From positions 306,886 through 370,885 of the forward strand of contig NZ_JAKEVF010000004.1 in the NCBI RefSeq assembly GCF_022398315.1: a stretch of DNA of 64,000 bases, in the 5' to 3' direction. Origin of the DNA: Shewanella sp. Isolate11. GTDB lineage: Bacteria > Pseudomonadota > Gammaproteobacteria > Enterobacterales > Shewanellaceae. The position numbers and the translations under genes are program-made. The notes beneath the pieces are model-generated. The model saw only the letters and a list, made by a program, of their open reading frames with translations, searched no databases and had not been told where the DNA came from. Shown here piece by piece: positions 35,166-44,579 of this stretch. Each line of letters opens with the position of its first letter. Position 1 is the first letter of the stretch.

Positions 35166-36347
35166 TTAGGCATCGCGAGGCAGACCCTTTTCGATGGCAC
35201 GAATGATTCTTTGGGTTTTACGGTTAGTAATGGATGTAAGATTTTGATCCTGCTGTTTAATCGCTTGTTGTGCCAGAGCCCAGTCGATATGTTCGCATAC
35301 CAGTTCGTCAACTTGCTCTCGTTTACTCTGTAGCGCTGCAACAATGTCTGCACTGTAGGGAGCGTTACCTAAGGCTACCGCGATATTACGTAGCCAGCGT
35401 TGGTGACCAATGCGTCGAATAGCACTCCCTTGAGTGTTATGCAGAAATTGGTCTTCACTCCAGCTAAATAGCGTCAGTAATTGAGGTTGTTTTAAGGTAT
35501 CGCGGATATGAAAGTCGCTCTCTTGAGTTAGAGGCGCTTGGCTATTGACCGGACACACCAATTGACAGTCATCACAACCATAGATGCGGTTTCCTATTTG
35601 TTCTCGAAATTCAATGGGAATAGCCCCTTGCAATTCGATTGTTAGGTAAGAGATACAGCGGCGTCCGTCGACGATATAGGGCGCAACAATGGCATTGGTT
35701 GGGCAAGATTTGATACAGGCGACACAGCTACCACAGTCTTCTTTGATTGGGATATCTATGGGTAGCGGCAGATCGACCAACAGCTCACCTAGAAAAAACC
35801 AACTACCCGCCTGATCATTGAGTAATAAGCTGTGTTTACCTGTCCAGCCTATTCCGGCTTTATCAGCCAACGGCCGTTCTAAGATAGGTGCGGAATCGAC
35901 GAATGGACGAAAATTAGGTTTGCTCAGACCTAATTCGAGCAGTTGTTGCTCTATTTTATCCCCCAGTTTTTTGAGACGATTTCGCATCAACTTATGATAA
36001 TCGCGGCCACCTGCATAACGGGATATGTAGGCCAAATTGGGGTCGCTTAAATGAGTAGCAAAACCGGCTTCGGGTGGTAGGTAGTCCATTCTGGCACAGA
36101 TAACGCGCTGGGTTCCGGGATGAAGCTCCTGTGGCCTCGCGCGCATCATGCCATGATTAGCCATGTAACCCATTTCACCGTGATATTCACTGTCTAACCA
36201 GAATTGCAGCTTAGGCTCTTCCTGCTTTAGGTTTGTATCAGTAATGCCGACTTGTGCAAAGCCGAGTTCTTTGCCCCATTGCTTAATTTGCATGGCTATT
36301 TGCTGTAACTGTACAGAGGTTAATTGAGGTTGCGGCTGAGTTGGCAT
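35166..36347 (-). CDS. queG: epoxyqueuosine reductase
   Basis: This is a 393-residue cobalamin- and iron-sulfur-dependent enzyme that reduces epoxyqueuosine to queuosine in the wobble base of tRNAs. Two 4Fe-4S binding sets are visible: CGSCVACIKSCPTNA near residues 198-212 and GCDDCQLVCP near 254-263. The N-terminal half holds the substrate and cobalamin-binding region (GEMGYMANHGMMRARPQELHPG, YARYAGGRDYHKLMRNRLKKLG-like). A C-terminal HEAT-like helical section follows. The length fits the longer proteobacterial form. It is monocistronic here. In this window it is one likely consumer of the cobalamin imported through the BtuB-like receptor. Confidence 0.95.
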   Translation of the reverse strand: MPTQPQPQLTSVQLQQIAMQIKQWGKELGFAQVGITDTNLKQEEPKLQFWLDSEYHGEMGYMANHGMMRARPQELHPGTQRVICARMDYLPPEAGFATHLSDPNLAYISRYAGGRDYHKLMRNRLKKLGDKIEQQLLELGLSKPNFRPFVDSAPILERPLADKAGIGWTGKHSLLLNDQAGSWFFLGELLVDLPLPIDIPIKEDCGSCVACIKSCPTNAIVAPYIVDGRRCISYLTIELQGAIPIEFREQIGNRIYGCDDCQLVCPVNSQAPLTQESDFHIRDTLKQPQLLTLFSWSEDQFLHNTQGSAIRRIGHQRWLRNIAVALGNAPYSADIVAALQSKREQVDELVCEHIDWALAQQAIKQQDQNLTSITNRKTQRIIRAIEKGLPRDA

Positions 36348-36521
36348 AAGGCTGGTAGCAAGTGGATAACCAACTCATCATAGCAGTTAAGCCAATTAGA
36401 CAAAACCTTGGACTAATTATGATGGGCAAGATAAGGTGTCGCTAATGAGTTACAAAGGTTAATAAATTGTTACTTCCAACGCCTGAGTGAGTCGGCGATG
36501 AATTATGGAATATGAAATTAA

Positions 36522-37295
36522 TTGAAATATTTAACGCTTTGCTTTTTATTGTTATTACTTATCATTCCTTTAGGTAAGGCTAATGCATCACTACGAATAC
36601 TCACAGAAGAATGGGCGCCAATAAGTTTTCAGGATCATGGTGTTCCTCAGGGATATGGGGTGAAACTGGTACAGCAACTTGCGCATCAACTGGATGTAGA
36701 TGCTGATATTGAAGTTCTACCTTGGGCTAGGGCTTATTCTATCGCTTCTTCTGAACCGAACGTGATGTTATTTCCCATGTCAGATAATGCCGAGCGTAGT
36801 CGATTATTTGATTTTGTCGGTCCTATCGCTACGGCCACTATTAACATCTACGCTCATGCCGATGACGATGTTGAAATTGAAGATCTATCTCAGCTAGATG
36901 AACTGGGTAGTGTCGGTGTCTACCGTGGTGCAATTGGTCAATCAATGCTGACTGATGCAGGCGTTAAACATTTAACCGTTGCAAGTATGCCGCAACATTC
37001 AGCGAAACAGTTATTGCACAAGCGTATTCGTTTTTGGTGTCAGGCCGATTTAGCGGTAGTTAGTTTACTCGATGACGTTTCTGCTGGGGTTGAGCAGATA
37101 AAACCGGTATATGAATTAGCAAAAATTGATTTGTATCTGGCCTTTTCAAAAGGAACGGATCCTAAAGTTGTTAGACAGTGGCACAATGCACTTCAGCAAT
37201 TAGAGTCACAAGGTGAATTAGCAAGATTATTCGAGGCTTGGATTCCGGATGATTATGAGCCTAATGAAATTGAGCATATCGAACTGGCTGATTAA
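36522..37295 (+). CDS. periplasmic family-3 solute-binding protein
   Basis: This is a 257-residue exported protein with a family-3 (amino-acid type) solute-binding fold. The signal peptide runs from 1 to ~22 (cut after KANA), then LRILTEEWAPISFQDHGVPQGYGVKLVQQL as the first lobe. A TTG start is required, because in-frame ATGs upstream run into stops, and a GGAA lies ~12 bases ahead. There is no ABC permease or ATPase nearby, which is common for Shewanella proteins of this kind that act as sensors or orphan binding proteins. Its end overlaps by four bases with the convergent diguanylate cyclase gene. The ligand is unknown. Confidence 0.85.
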   Translation: MKYLTLCFLLLLLIIPLGKANASLRILTEEWAPISFQDHGVPQGYGVKLVQQLAHQLDVDADIEVLPWARAYSIASSEPNVMLFPMSDNAERSRLFDFVGPIATATINIYAHADDDVEIEDLSQLDELGSVGVYRGAIGQSMLTDAGVKHLTVASMPQHSAKQLLHKRIRFWCQADLAVVSLLDDVSAGVEQIKPVYELAKIDLYLAFSKGTDPKVVRQWHNALQQLESQGELARLFEAWIPDDYEPNEIEHIELAD

Positions 37296-39205
37296 ATCCG
37301 GTTTTTTTCACTTAGTTTAGCGGCGTTTCTGCCCGATGTTTTTACTTGATACAGGGCTTCATCGGCACGTTTGAGAAGTTCAGCAAATTTGTTATCTTCT
37401 GCTTTGGTGGCTACACCAGCGCTGATGGCTAGTTTAAAATCCGCTGCGACATTATCGAAGTTTTTTTCGTATATGGTATTCACCAGACGTTGGGCAATAT
37501 TCATAGCTTGTTCTGCATTGGTACCAGGTAATATGGCGAGAAATTCCTCGCCGCCAACCCGGCCAACTAAGTCTTGTTTGCGCATCATGCTGTTACTGAC
37601 TTTGGCAATTTCAATTAGCGCGATATCCCCGATGTCATGGCCGTATTTGTCATTGACCTGCTTAAAGTGGTCGATATCAAACAAAATCAACGACAATGGC
37701 TGATCTTCGGCGTCGGTAGATACAAAGTATTGTTCACCCTTATGATAAGTGGAGCGACGATTAGGTAGCTGAGTTAAATGATCAGTTGATGCCAATATCG
37801 ATAAGCTCTTCGATTTTTGTGCTTGTTTATAAGCAATAATAGCTAAGAAAAACATGATGATGCAGCTAAGAATAATTACAGTTAACTGCAATATGCGGTT
37901 TTGATTTGAAATCACCAACTCATTTTCTTTGACTTTTTGGAGTTCTAATAACTGTTGGTTTTCACGTTCGATACGCTCTGTGTCATAGCGAGTCCGCATC
38001 TGAGCCGCATTCACACTTTGTCTGCTTTTATCCAAGACTTTATGTGTTTCAATATAATCTTGTTGTGCTTGGTAGGCTTGTTGCCAATCTTGCTGTATGG
38101 CAGAAGCCTGACTTTTTACTTGGTATAGCATCTCTAAGCCACGGAGATTATTAATAGATATAAAGCTATTTTTAGCTTCATCTAAGTATTTTTGGGTTGT
38201 TTGAAAGTCCAGTTTTTCAAGTACCGATTGCGCTTGATACAGCCTCATAAAGCTATAGATTTCGTCTGCGTCGGCAGTGATCACTTGTTCTGCTTGCGCT
38301 AAATAGTGATCGGCTTCTGCAATACGTCCAAGCTGAATTAAAGTTCCTGCAATGTTGACTGCACTATAAGCTGCATCTGTTTTATGGGAGTGAGTTTGCC
38401 AGTATTTATGACTGATTAAATGGTATTTTAATGCTTGCTCATTTTCTCCTAACTCCTCTAATGCATAGGCTATTTGAACATTCATTAAATTGGCACTGTC
38501 TGCATAATTAAGCTTAGTAAACTGAGCTTCGAGCTTCTTATAATAGGTGATAGCTGTCTGTGGATCTCCCATCCTTCGATAGCTAGTTGCTAATTCTGTG
38601 AGGTTTTGTAACGACCAATATTCGAGTTTGAGTTCTTCATATAACTTCTGTGCCGCAATCAGATCTTTTAGCGCTAGGATAAAGTTACCTTGAAACGAAT
38701 AAATTGCGCCCCTTAGTGAGTGAATATCGGCGATAAGTTTGGGAGATTCGATAGTATAAGCTTGATTAACCAATACATTATATTCTTTCAACGCGGCATC
38801 AACTTCGCCTTTTAGCTGCATCATATAAGCACGGCAGAGTTTTAAATCGAGAGTGGCTTCCGCTGAATTGGGAACTTGAGGAGCCGCTATTTGTTGGTTA
38901 GCGAAAGCGATGGCTTCATCTATCCCTTGAGATTGAGATATATCGAATTGATTCCAACACAGAATGGGCTGGACTTTAAGATAATTTTGTTCATCCTCGA
39001 TGGTGATATTTTGCTTTAAATAATCCAGCATAGCTTGCATGGACTTAGGATCTTGAACTTGGCCGCTATCGAAGATGTTAAAAATCTCCTCGACGCTTTG
39101 GGGAATGCTGGTGACAGGACCAGCAGAAGCCGCGAAACTGCTGAGTCCGCTAAAACTTAAAATAAGTGCCAGTGTAAACCAAGGTCGAAGAATTATTTTT
39201 ATCAT
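37292..39205 (-). CDS. diguanylate cyclase with periplasmic TPR-like sensor
   Basis: This is a 637-residue inner-membrane protein with a signal peptide (1-28) and a TPR-like helical periplasmic region (~30-430) ending in a coiled coil. A membrane span (~440-460, ILQLTVIILSCIIMFFLAII) follows, then a GGDEF domain (~475-630). The active site is GGEEF at 551-555 and the I-site RKQD at 542-545, so it should be an active, feedback-inhibited cyclic-di-GMP synthase. The architecture repeats that of the cyclase at 7908-9668, but the TPR regions differ in sequence. It is monocistronic and convergent with the solute-binding protein gene. The periplasmic ligand is unknown. Confidence 0.93.
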   Translation of the reverse strand: MIKIILRPWFTLALILSFSGLSSFAASAGPVTSIPQSVEEIFNIFDSGQVQDPKSMQAMLDYLKQNITIEDEQNYLKVQPILCWNQFDISQSQGIDEAIAFANQQIAAPQVPNSAEATLDLKLCRAYMMQLKGEVDAALKEYNVLVNQAYTIESPKLIADIHSLRGAIYSFQGNFILALKDLIAAQKLYEELKLEYWSLQNLTELATSYRRMGDPQTAITYYKKLEAQFTKLNYADSANLMNVQIAYALEELGENEQALKYHLISHKYWQTHSHKTDAAYSAVNIAGTLIQLGRIAEADHYLAQAEQVITADADEIYSFMRLYQAQSVLEKLDFQTTQKYLDEAKNSFISINNLRGLEMLYQVKSQASAIQQDWQQAYQAQQDYIETHKVLDKSRQSVNAAQMRTRYDTERIERENQQLLELQKVKENELVISNQNRILQLTVIILSCIIMFFLAIIAYKQAQKSKSLSILASTDHLTQLPNRRSTYHKGEQYFVSTDAEDQPLSLILFDIDHFKQVNDKYGHDIGDIALIEIAKVSNSMMRKQDLVGRVGGEEFLAILPGTNAEQAMNIAQRLVNTIYEKNFDNVAADFKLAISAGVATKAEDNKFAELLKRADEALYQVKTSGRNAAKLSEKNRI

Positions 39206-39425
39206 TTATAGAACTAGTTAACCTTGCTGAGTAACAATCAAACTATAACATATCGAGTGGTTTGAGCATTGATTTTATAGCGTATGATGCTGAAATGGTA
39301 TTAGGTTTAAACTCTATTTGAGTAAAATTTAATTTTATTGACTAAGTCCTTTGATTCAATTTTTGCTTTTGGTCAACTTGAAAGGTATAACGTCAGTCTC
39401 TATTTATCCTACCAACGAGTCTACA

Positions 39426-39950
39426 GTGAAAGCCTTATTTGTAACTTTTTTGTTGTTTTTTAGTGTCAGTTCTAATGCCGAAGGTCAATTGGAAAAGTCG
39501 GGTGATATTTTACATCTGTTGCTTCCCGCAACGGCATTAGGAGCCAGCCTGATTGTTGAAGACGATTATCAAGGTTCATGGCAATTGATTAAAACCGGCG
39601 TAGTGTCTCGTTTGGTGGTTGAGGGGCTCAAATACGGTATCGACAAACAGCGCCCAGACGGTTCAGATATGGATTCATTTCCATCTGGACATGCCGCTGA
39701 TACATTTGCCGCCGCGACTTTCGTACAGCAGCGTTATGGTTGGAAGTGGGCTATTCCAGCATACATAGGTGCGACTTATGTCAGTTATACCCGCGTAGCA
39801 AGTGACCAACATTATGTTGAAGATGTACTTGCAGGTGCCGCCATCGGTGTCTTATCTGGGTTATATTTTACGGACCCGTACAAAGGCATCACAGTGACAC
39901 CGATTGCTGGTGGTGGAAATTATGGTGTTGCAATTAGTGGTAAGTTTTAA
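39426..39950 (+). CDS. PAP2-family phosphatase, exported
   Basis: This is a ~174-residue PAP2-superfamily acid phosphatase-like protein. The three catalytic blocks are present: KYGIDKQRP, SFPSGHAADTF, and SYTRVASDQHYVEDVLAG. I prefer the GTG at 39426, which gives a clean signal peptide (MKALFVTFLLFFSVSSNA), over a TTG at 39351 that would add 25 residues without family support. It is short for the family and has few membrane helices, so it may be a periplasmic or outer-membrane-facing phosphatase for lipid or small-molecule phosphates. It is the first of two plus-strand genes that may be co-transcribed (37-base gap). Confidence 0.85.
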   Translation: MKALFVTFLLFFSVSSNAEGQLEKSGDILHLLLPATALGASLIVEDDYQGSWQLIKTGVVSRLVVEGLKYGIDKQRPDGSDMDSFPSGHAADTFAAATFVQQRYGWKWAIPAYIGATYVSYTRVASDQHYVEDVLAGAAIGVLSGLYFTDPYKGITVTPIAGGGNYGVAISGKF

Positions 39951-39987
39951 CGGCCAGTTGTAATACGGCAATATTAGGAGTGAAATT

Positions 39988-40416
39988 GTGGTAACCCCTG
40001 AATATAAACAGCGTGCCGAACAGGTTGCGCTAAACGTTTGTAATAGCGTGATCCCAATGGATAAGGTTCCGGCTAATCTGTTGGAAGCCTATGCCAATCT
40101 ATGTAATGAACTACTGGAAGATAAAGAGTCTAAATTTGCTAGCCAGTGGCAAGCATTACCTGCCAGTGCTTCTGCGCTATTACCTCAAGCCGACTTTCAT
40201 GGTTTTTACATTGCTAATGCTTGGTTGCAGCTAAGCCGAGTGGCGCAAGATATCGCTGAGTTAGCAGATAGTGATGAAGCGATTGATGAAAATGAGTACA
40301 ACAATATTTTTACCCGCTTATCGGATGCCTCATTGAAAGAAAGTGCCAAGAAACTTAAGAAAGCCCGTACCGACCGAGCACTATTGAATAGCATTAAGAG
40401 TGTGATTGCGGGTTAA
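39988..40416 (+). CDS. conserved-looking cytoplasmic protein of unknown function
   Basis: This is a 142-residue soluble, helical protein starting at a GTG with AGGAG eight bases ahead. The composition is acidic in the middle (ELADSDEAIDENEYN) and basic near the end (KESAKKLKKARTD). No signal peptide, membrane span or catalytic motif is visible. It follows the PAP2 gene at 37 bases and precedes a terminator, so it may share that transcript. I do not recognise the family and assign no function. Confidence 0.7.
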   Translation: MVTPEYKQRAEQVALNVCNSVIPMDKVPANLLEAYANLCNELLEDKESKFASQWQALPASASALLPQADFHGFYIANAWLQLSRVAQDIAELADSDEAIDENEYNNIFTRLSDASLKESAKKLKKARTDRALLNSIKSVIAG

Positions 40417-40436
40417 AAATTAAAACCAGATATAAC

Positions 40437-40465
40437 AAAGCCAGTCGCTGTGACTGGCTTTTTTG
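40437..40465 (+). terminator. terminator between the unknown gene and rsuA
   Basis: AAAGCCAGTC pairs with GACTGGCTTT around a short loop, followed by T's. It lies between convergent genes and may act in both directions. Confidence 0.88.
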
Positions 40466-40487
40466 TTTTGTGTATTTGCTCGCAGCC

Positions 40488-41177
40488 TTACACAGAAGCG
40501 ATCTCTTTCTCCGTCAGGAAGCGCCATTCACCTGGCGCTAAATCTGGGTCGAGTTCAATATGGCCGATACACTCTCGATGTAATCCCACCACTTTATTGC
40601 CTACAGCGGCAAACATACGTTTTACCTGATGATACTTACCTTCGCTGATGGTCAGTCTGGCATGGTGACTGTCAATGATCTCCAGCAAGGCAGGCTTCGT
40701 TAAATCTTGTTCATTTTTTAAGGCTATCCCTTGGCTAAATTGGCTGATGAGTTTATCGTCGATGGGGTCTGCCAGTTCAACTAGGTAACGTTTACCGCAC
40801 TCTTTTTTAGGAGATGTGATTTTGTGCGACCACTGACCATCGCTAGTGATGAGCACGAGTCCTGTGGTATCGACATCGAGTCTGCCTGCAATATGCAATT
40901 GATCTTTACGTGCTAGATCTAACAGGCTGAGCACCGAAGGGTGATCTTCATCTATGGTTGAACTGATAGTATTTACAGGCTTATTTAACATGATAAACCG
41001 AGGGCCAATTACCGCAATCGGCTCACCGTTTAGACAAATTTGATGTTGCGGTTGGACTTTAAAGCTGGAGTCTTTAATTACCGCTCCATCGCAGGTTACA
41101 TCGCCCCGATGTAATGCTTTCTTGGCTAATGAGCGGGTTAGTGAAGTGGACTCGCAGATATATTTGTCTAAACGCAC
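40488..41177 (-). CDS. rsuA: 16S rRNA pseudouridine(516) synthase
   Basis: This is a 229-residue RsuA/RluB-type pseudouridine synthase. An S4 RNA-binding domain is at 1-60 (MRLDKYICESTSLTRSLAKKAL). The catalytic motif is AGRLDVDTTGLVLITSDG with the essential Asp. A KRYLVELAD strand and the KYHQVKRMFAAVGNKV signature near the end fit RsuA. It modifies U516 of 16S rRNA during small-subunit assembly. It is monocistronic and convergent with the preceding genes. RluB, RluE and RluF are the alternatives, but length and the single S4 domain favour RsuA. Confidence 0.9.
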   Translation of the reverse strand: MRLDKYICESTSLTRSLAKKALHRGDVTCDGAVIKDSSFKVQPQHQICLNGEPIAVIGPRFIMLNKPVNTISSTIDEDHPSVLSLLDLARKDQLHIAGRLDVDTTGLVLITSDGQWSHKITSPKKECGKRYLVELADPIDDKLISQFSQGIALKNEQDLTKPALLEIIDSHHARLTISEGKYHQVKRMFAAVGNKVVGLHRECIGHIELDPDLAPGEWRFLTEKEIASV

Positions 41178-41465
41178 TGTGGTTCTCTGATAACTAAACG
41201 ATAAAGGCCGTCATTATGAGGCTAAAAAAATTAAAGCGAAAGCTCTGTGTGGCCGATTCTGTCAGCCTTGCTAATGTATATGGGGATGTAGGAAATTTTT
41301 TCTTACAGATCAATGGCCGGATCGCGGCAGCTATTTACGCGATACACTTGTTTACTTTGGTGAAGTGGCCTTAACATGGAAAGCTAGATCTTTTTTGATC
41401 ATTTGGCTCTACCACTAAAAAGTAAACGAATTAAAACAATATAAGCAATCACGAAGGAATGCATA

Positions 41466-43550
41466 ATGAAGAAAGTTCTTATTGGGGGCTTGTGTGCCTC
41501 TTTAATCGCTGGGCTGAGTGCGTGTAACAGCGACAATGTCGAGGTGAAAGGCCCAGAAACGGCTAAGACCGAAGCTGCTGTTGCAGTAAACAAAGCGCTG
41601 ACGTCTGGTATCGATTTCGCAAATTTTGATAAGTCCGTTCGTCCTCAAGATGATTTTTATTCATACGTAAACGGTGCTTGGATAGCAAAGACTGAGATCC
41701 CTGCAGATAAAACCAGTGTCGGTGCGTTTTATGACTTACGTGATAAATCACGTGATGATGTGAAAGCGATTATTGAAGAAGTGGCTGCGACACCAAACTT
41801 GGTGCAAGGCAGTGACGAACAGAAAGTTGCCGATCTATATCGTTCATTTATGGACACGACCACGCTTGATAGTCTGGGTATCAAACCAATTCAAGGCGAG
41901 TTAGATAAGATTGCCGGCCTCAAGAATAAAGATGAATTGGTTGAGTATTTTGCTCATAGCCAGATCATCGGTGGTGGTACACCGTTTGCGTTTTATATCG
42001 ATGTAGACTCTAAAAACTCAAGTCGTTATGCCACACATATTTGGCAATATGGCCTAAGCCTGCCAGAAAAAGATTACTACTTTAATGATGCTGAGCGTTT
42101 CGTGAAGATCCGTAAAGCCTTCGTTGAACATATCGAAAAAATGTTCACCTTAGCGGGATTGCCTAATGCTAAGGCCAGTGCCGAGAAGATATTGGCACTC
42201 GAAACCGCCATCGCGAACCGTCATTGGAATGTGGTTGAAACTCGTGACAGTACCAAGACTTATAATCTTTATAAAGTTGCCGAGCTTAGCAAACTTGCAC
42301 CAGATGTGAATTGGGCTGGCTACTTGAAAGTACTGGGTGCCGATAAGCAGGAAGATATTATTATCAACCAACCTAGCTTTATCGAAGGTTTTGGCGAAGT
42401 GCTAAAAGCGAACGACTTAGCGACTTGGAAAACTTATATGACTTGGCAAACCCTGACTCATTTTGCCAGCGTATTAAGCTCAGATCTTGATCGTGAGAAT
42501 TTTGAGTTTTTCTCTAAGACGCTAAATGGTCAAGCTGAGCCTGAGCCGCGTTGGAAGCGTGGTGTGTCAACGGTTAACTCGGTATTAGGTGAAGTGGTTG
42601 GTAAAGTCTACGTTAAGCGTCACTTTACACCAGAAGCGAAAGATCGCATGCAAGTCTTGGTTGAGAACCTGCGTGAAGCTTATGGCGATAGCATCGACGG
42701 TCTAGACTGGATGGGCGCTGAAACTAAGTTAGCCGCTAAAGACAAACTTGCTAAGTTCACTCCAAAAATTGGCTACCCAGATAAATGGAAAGATTACAGC
42801 AAGCTAACCATTACCGGTGATGATCTTGTCGGTAACGAAATTCGTGCTAATGAATTTAGCCATGAGCAGCAACTTGAAAAATTAGGCGGCCCAATTCGCA
42901 AGTGGGAGTGGTTAATGACGCCACAAACCGTGAATGCTTACTACAACCCAACCATGAACGAAATCGTATTCCCTGCGGCTATCCTTCAACCTCCATTCTT
43001 CAACATGGCGGCTGATGATGCGGTAAATTACGGTGGTATTGGCGCGGTAATTGGTCATGAAATGGGTCATGGTTTTGATGACCAAGGCGCTAAATTTGAC
43101 GGCGAAGGTAACCTACGTGATTGGTGGACAGAGCAAGATCTAAAAGAGTTCTCTGAGCGTACTGCAGCGTTAGTGAATCAATACAATGGTTATTATGTGT
43201 ATGACGATCTACACGTTAACGGCAGTCTGACGTTAGGCGAAAACATTGGTGACCTTTCAGGTGTAACTATTGCTTATAAAGCGTATAAGAAGTCGCTTAA
43301 TGGTCAAGAAGCGCCTGTGATCGATGGTCTAACTGGCGATCAACGTTTCTTCTACGGTTTCGCGCAAGTATGGCGCGCGAACATGAAAGAGGAAGCGATG
43401 CGTAACCGCGTAGCGACGGACCCACATTCACCAGCTAAGTTCCGCGCTATTGGTTCTCTGTCGAATATGCCGCAGTTCTATACCACGTTTGACGTTAAGC
43501 CTGGCGATGCAATGTATATTGCGCCAGACAAGCGTGTGAAGATTTGGTAA
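41466..43550 (+). CDS. M13-family zinc metallopeptidase, lipoprotein
   Basis: This is a 694-residue neprilysin/PepO-type endopeptidase. A lipoprotein signal (IAGLSAC, cleavage before Cys20) anchors it, probably at the outer membrane facing the periplasm. The zinc site is HEMGH at 531-535, and the third ligand Glu592 lies in GENIGDLSG. VNAYYNPTMNEIVFPAAILQ is the substrate-strand motif, and the C-terminal end IAPDKRVKIW matches the family. It cleaves oligopeptides. GAAGGA precedes the ATG. It is monocistronic with its own terminator. The 288-base gap before it (41178-41465) holds only promoter-like A/T-rich DNA. Confidence 0.94.
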   Translation: MKKVLIGGLCASLIAGLSACNSDNVEVKGPETAKTEAAVAVNKALTSGIDFANFDKSVRPQDDFYSYVNGAWIAKTEIPADKTSVGAFYDLRDKSRDDVKAIIEEVAATPNLVQGSDEQKVADLYRSFMDTTTLDSLGIKPIQGELDKIAGLKNKDELVEYFAHSQIIGGGTPFAFYIDVDSKNSSRYATHIWQYGLSLPEKDYYFNDAERFVKIRKAFVEHIEKMFTLAGLPNAKASAEKILALETAIANRHWNVVETRDSTKTYNLYKVAELSKLAPDVNWAGYLKVLGADKQEDIIINQPSFIEGFGEVLKANDLATWKTYMTWQTLTHFASVLSSDLDRENFEFFSKTLNGQAEPEPRWKRGVSTVNSVLGEVVGKVYVKRHFTPEAKDRMQVLVENLREAYGDSIDGLDWMGAETKLAAKDKLAKFTPKIGYPDKWKDYSKLTITGDDLVGNEIRANEFSHEQQLEKLGGPIRKWEWLMTPQTVNAYYNPTMNEIVFPAAILQPPFFNMAADDAVNYGGIGAVIGHEMGHGFDDQGAKFDGEGNLRDWWTEQDLKEFSERTAALVNQYNGYYVYDDLHVNGSLTLGENIGDLSGVTIAYKAYKKSLNGQEAPVIDGLTGDQRFFYGFAQVWRANMKEEAMRNRVATDPHSPAKFRAIGSLSNMPQFYTTFDVKPGDAMYIAPDKRVKIW

Positions 43551-43568
43551 TAGCCATTTAATCCTTTT

Positions 43569-43594
43569 AAAAGAGCGCCTTGGCGCTCTTTTTT
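43569..43594 (+). terminator. terminator after the M13 peptidase gene
   Basis: AAAAGAGCGCC pairs with GGCGCTCTTTT around a two-base tip, followed by T's, 19 bases after the stop codon. Confidence 0.92.
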
Positions 43595-43700
43595 ATTGCC
43601 TATTTAAAGATTAACTATGTTTCATTTGTTGTTCAGCCGGGGTTAAGCCAATCGAGACTAGATTGAATACATAAGGGTGGGAGACAGACCGAGGATGGTT

Positions 43701-44480
43701 ATGAATAGATTATTTCGCACTTTCTTTATTTTTCTTTTATTGCTGTCGACTCGAAGTGGTTTTGCAGCAAGTTATGATAACAACATCGAGATTAATGAAT
43801 CTCGTAGTAATGTTGCCTTCAAGCAGGCCTTCTCCAAAGAACTCCACGGCCTCTATGCTATTCCTAGTTCCAGCGCTATCGTGATTCGTCAAGCCAGTGC
43901 TGATTTTGACCATCTTTATGCTCAAGCGGATGCTGCGCAAACAGAATTAGCTCAGTTATTAGCATCGATAGCTGATTCCCCACATTATCAGCTCATTATT
44001 CCCGCGATAAAATCGGCTCAAAGAGCAAAACAGAAAGTCGTTAATAAATTTAACGGCGACGCGAGCCAGCTAACCGATTTGGCCAGAGCCAGCATAGTCA
44101 CCGATAATATCTACAGCTTGATGACGGCCTTTGAAACACTCAAAGATAAAGGGGTTATAGTGCAAGTGAAAAACCGATTTGCCGAGCCCAAAGCCTCCGG
44201 TTATCGTGATTTGAATTTATTGGTCAAACTGCCACAAACTCAGATGATTGCAGAAGTTCAGCTGCATCTAAAAAGCATCGCCGAGATAAAAAGTGGTGCA
44301 GAGCATCAAGTTTACGAGATGGTGCAAAACATTGAGGCGGAGGCAAAACAGCAACAAAGAGCGCTATTGCCATTCGAAGTCGCTAAAATTACTCAGCTGC
44401 GCCAGCAATCTCACAAGCTGTACCATAAGGCCTGGCTCAATTATAAACGGATTGATAATGCCCGATTGATCGCCGCTTAA
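43701..44480 (+). CDS. exported protein with RelA/SpoT-like nucleotidyltransferase fold
   Basis: This is a ~259-residue protein with a clear signal peptide (MNRLFRTFFIFLLLLSTRSG, cut after FAA). The mature part contains a RelA/SpoT-type segment: QLTDLARASIVTDNIYSLMT, then VKNRFAEPKASGYRDLNLLV (G-loop region) and MIAEVQLHL (the E-x-Q strand). The HD hydrolase, TGS and ACT domains of housekeeping RelA are absent. I prefer the ATG at 43701, with GAGGA six bases ahead, over a GTG at 43677. Export is unexpected for a (p)ppGpp-type enzyme, whose substrates are cytoplasmic. It could be a secreted toxin or an enzyme with another substrate. A SUKH-type gene follows 99 bases later. Confidence 0.78.
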   Translation: MNRLFRTFFIFLLLLSTRSGFAASYDNNIEINESRSNVAFKQAFSKELHGLYAIPSSSAIVIRQASADFDHLYAQADAAQTELAQLLASIADSPHYQLIIPAIKSAQRAKQKVVNKFNGDASQLTDLARASIVTDNIYSLMTAFETLKDKGVIVQVKNRFAEPKASGYRDLNLLVKLPQTQMIAEVQLHLKSIAEIKSGAEHQVYEMVQNIEAEAKQQQRALLPFEVAKITQLRQQSHKLYHKAWLNYKRIDNARLIAA

Positions 44481-44579
44481 GGTTTGGTTTAGCAGTGGCT
44501 GCAAAAATAAATTGAGTTAACAAATTTAATCTAAAGCGATTATACTTGCCGCCATTAGCCTCATAATAAGCGAACTCAA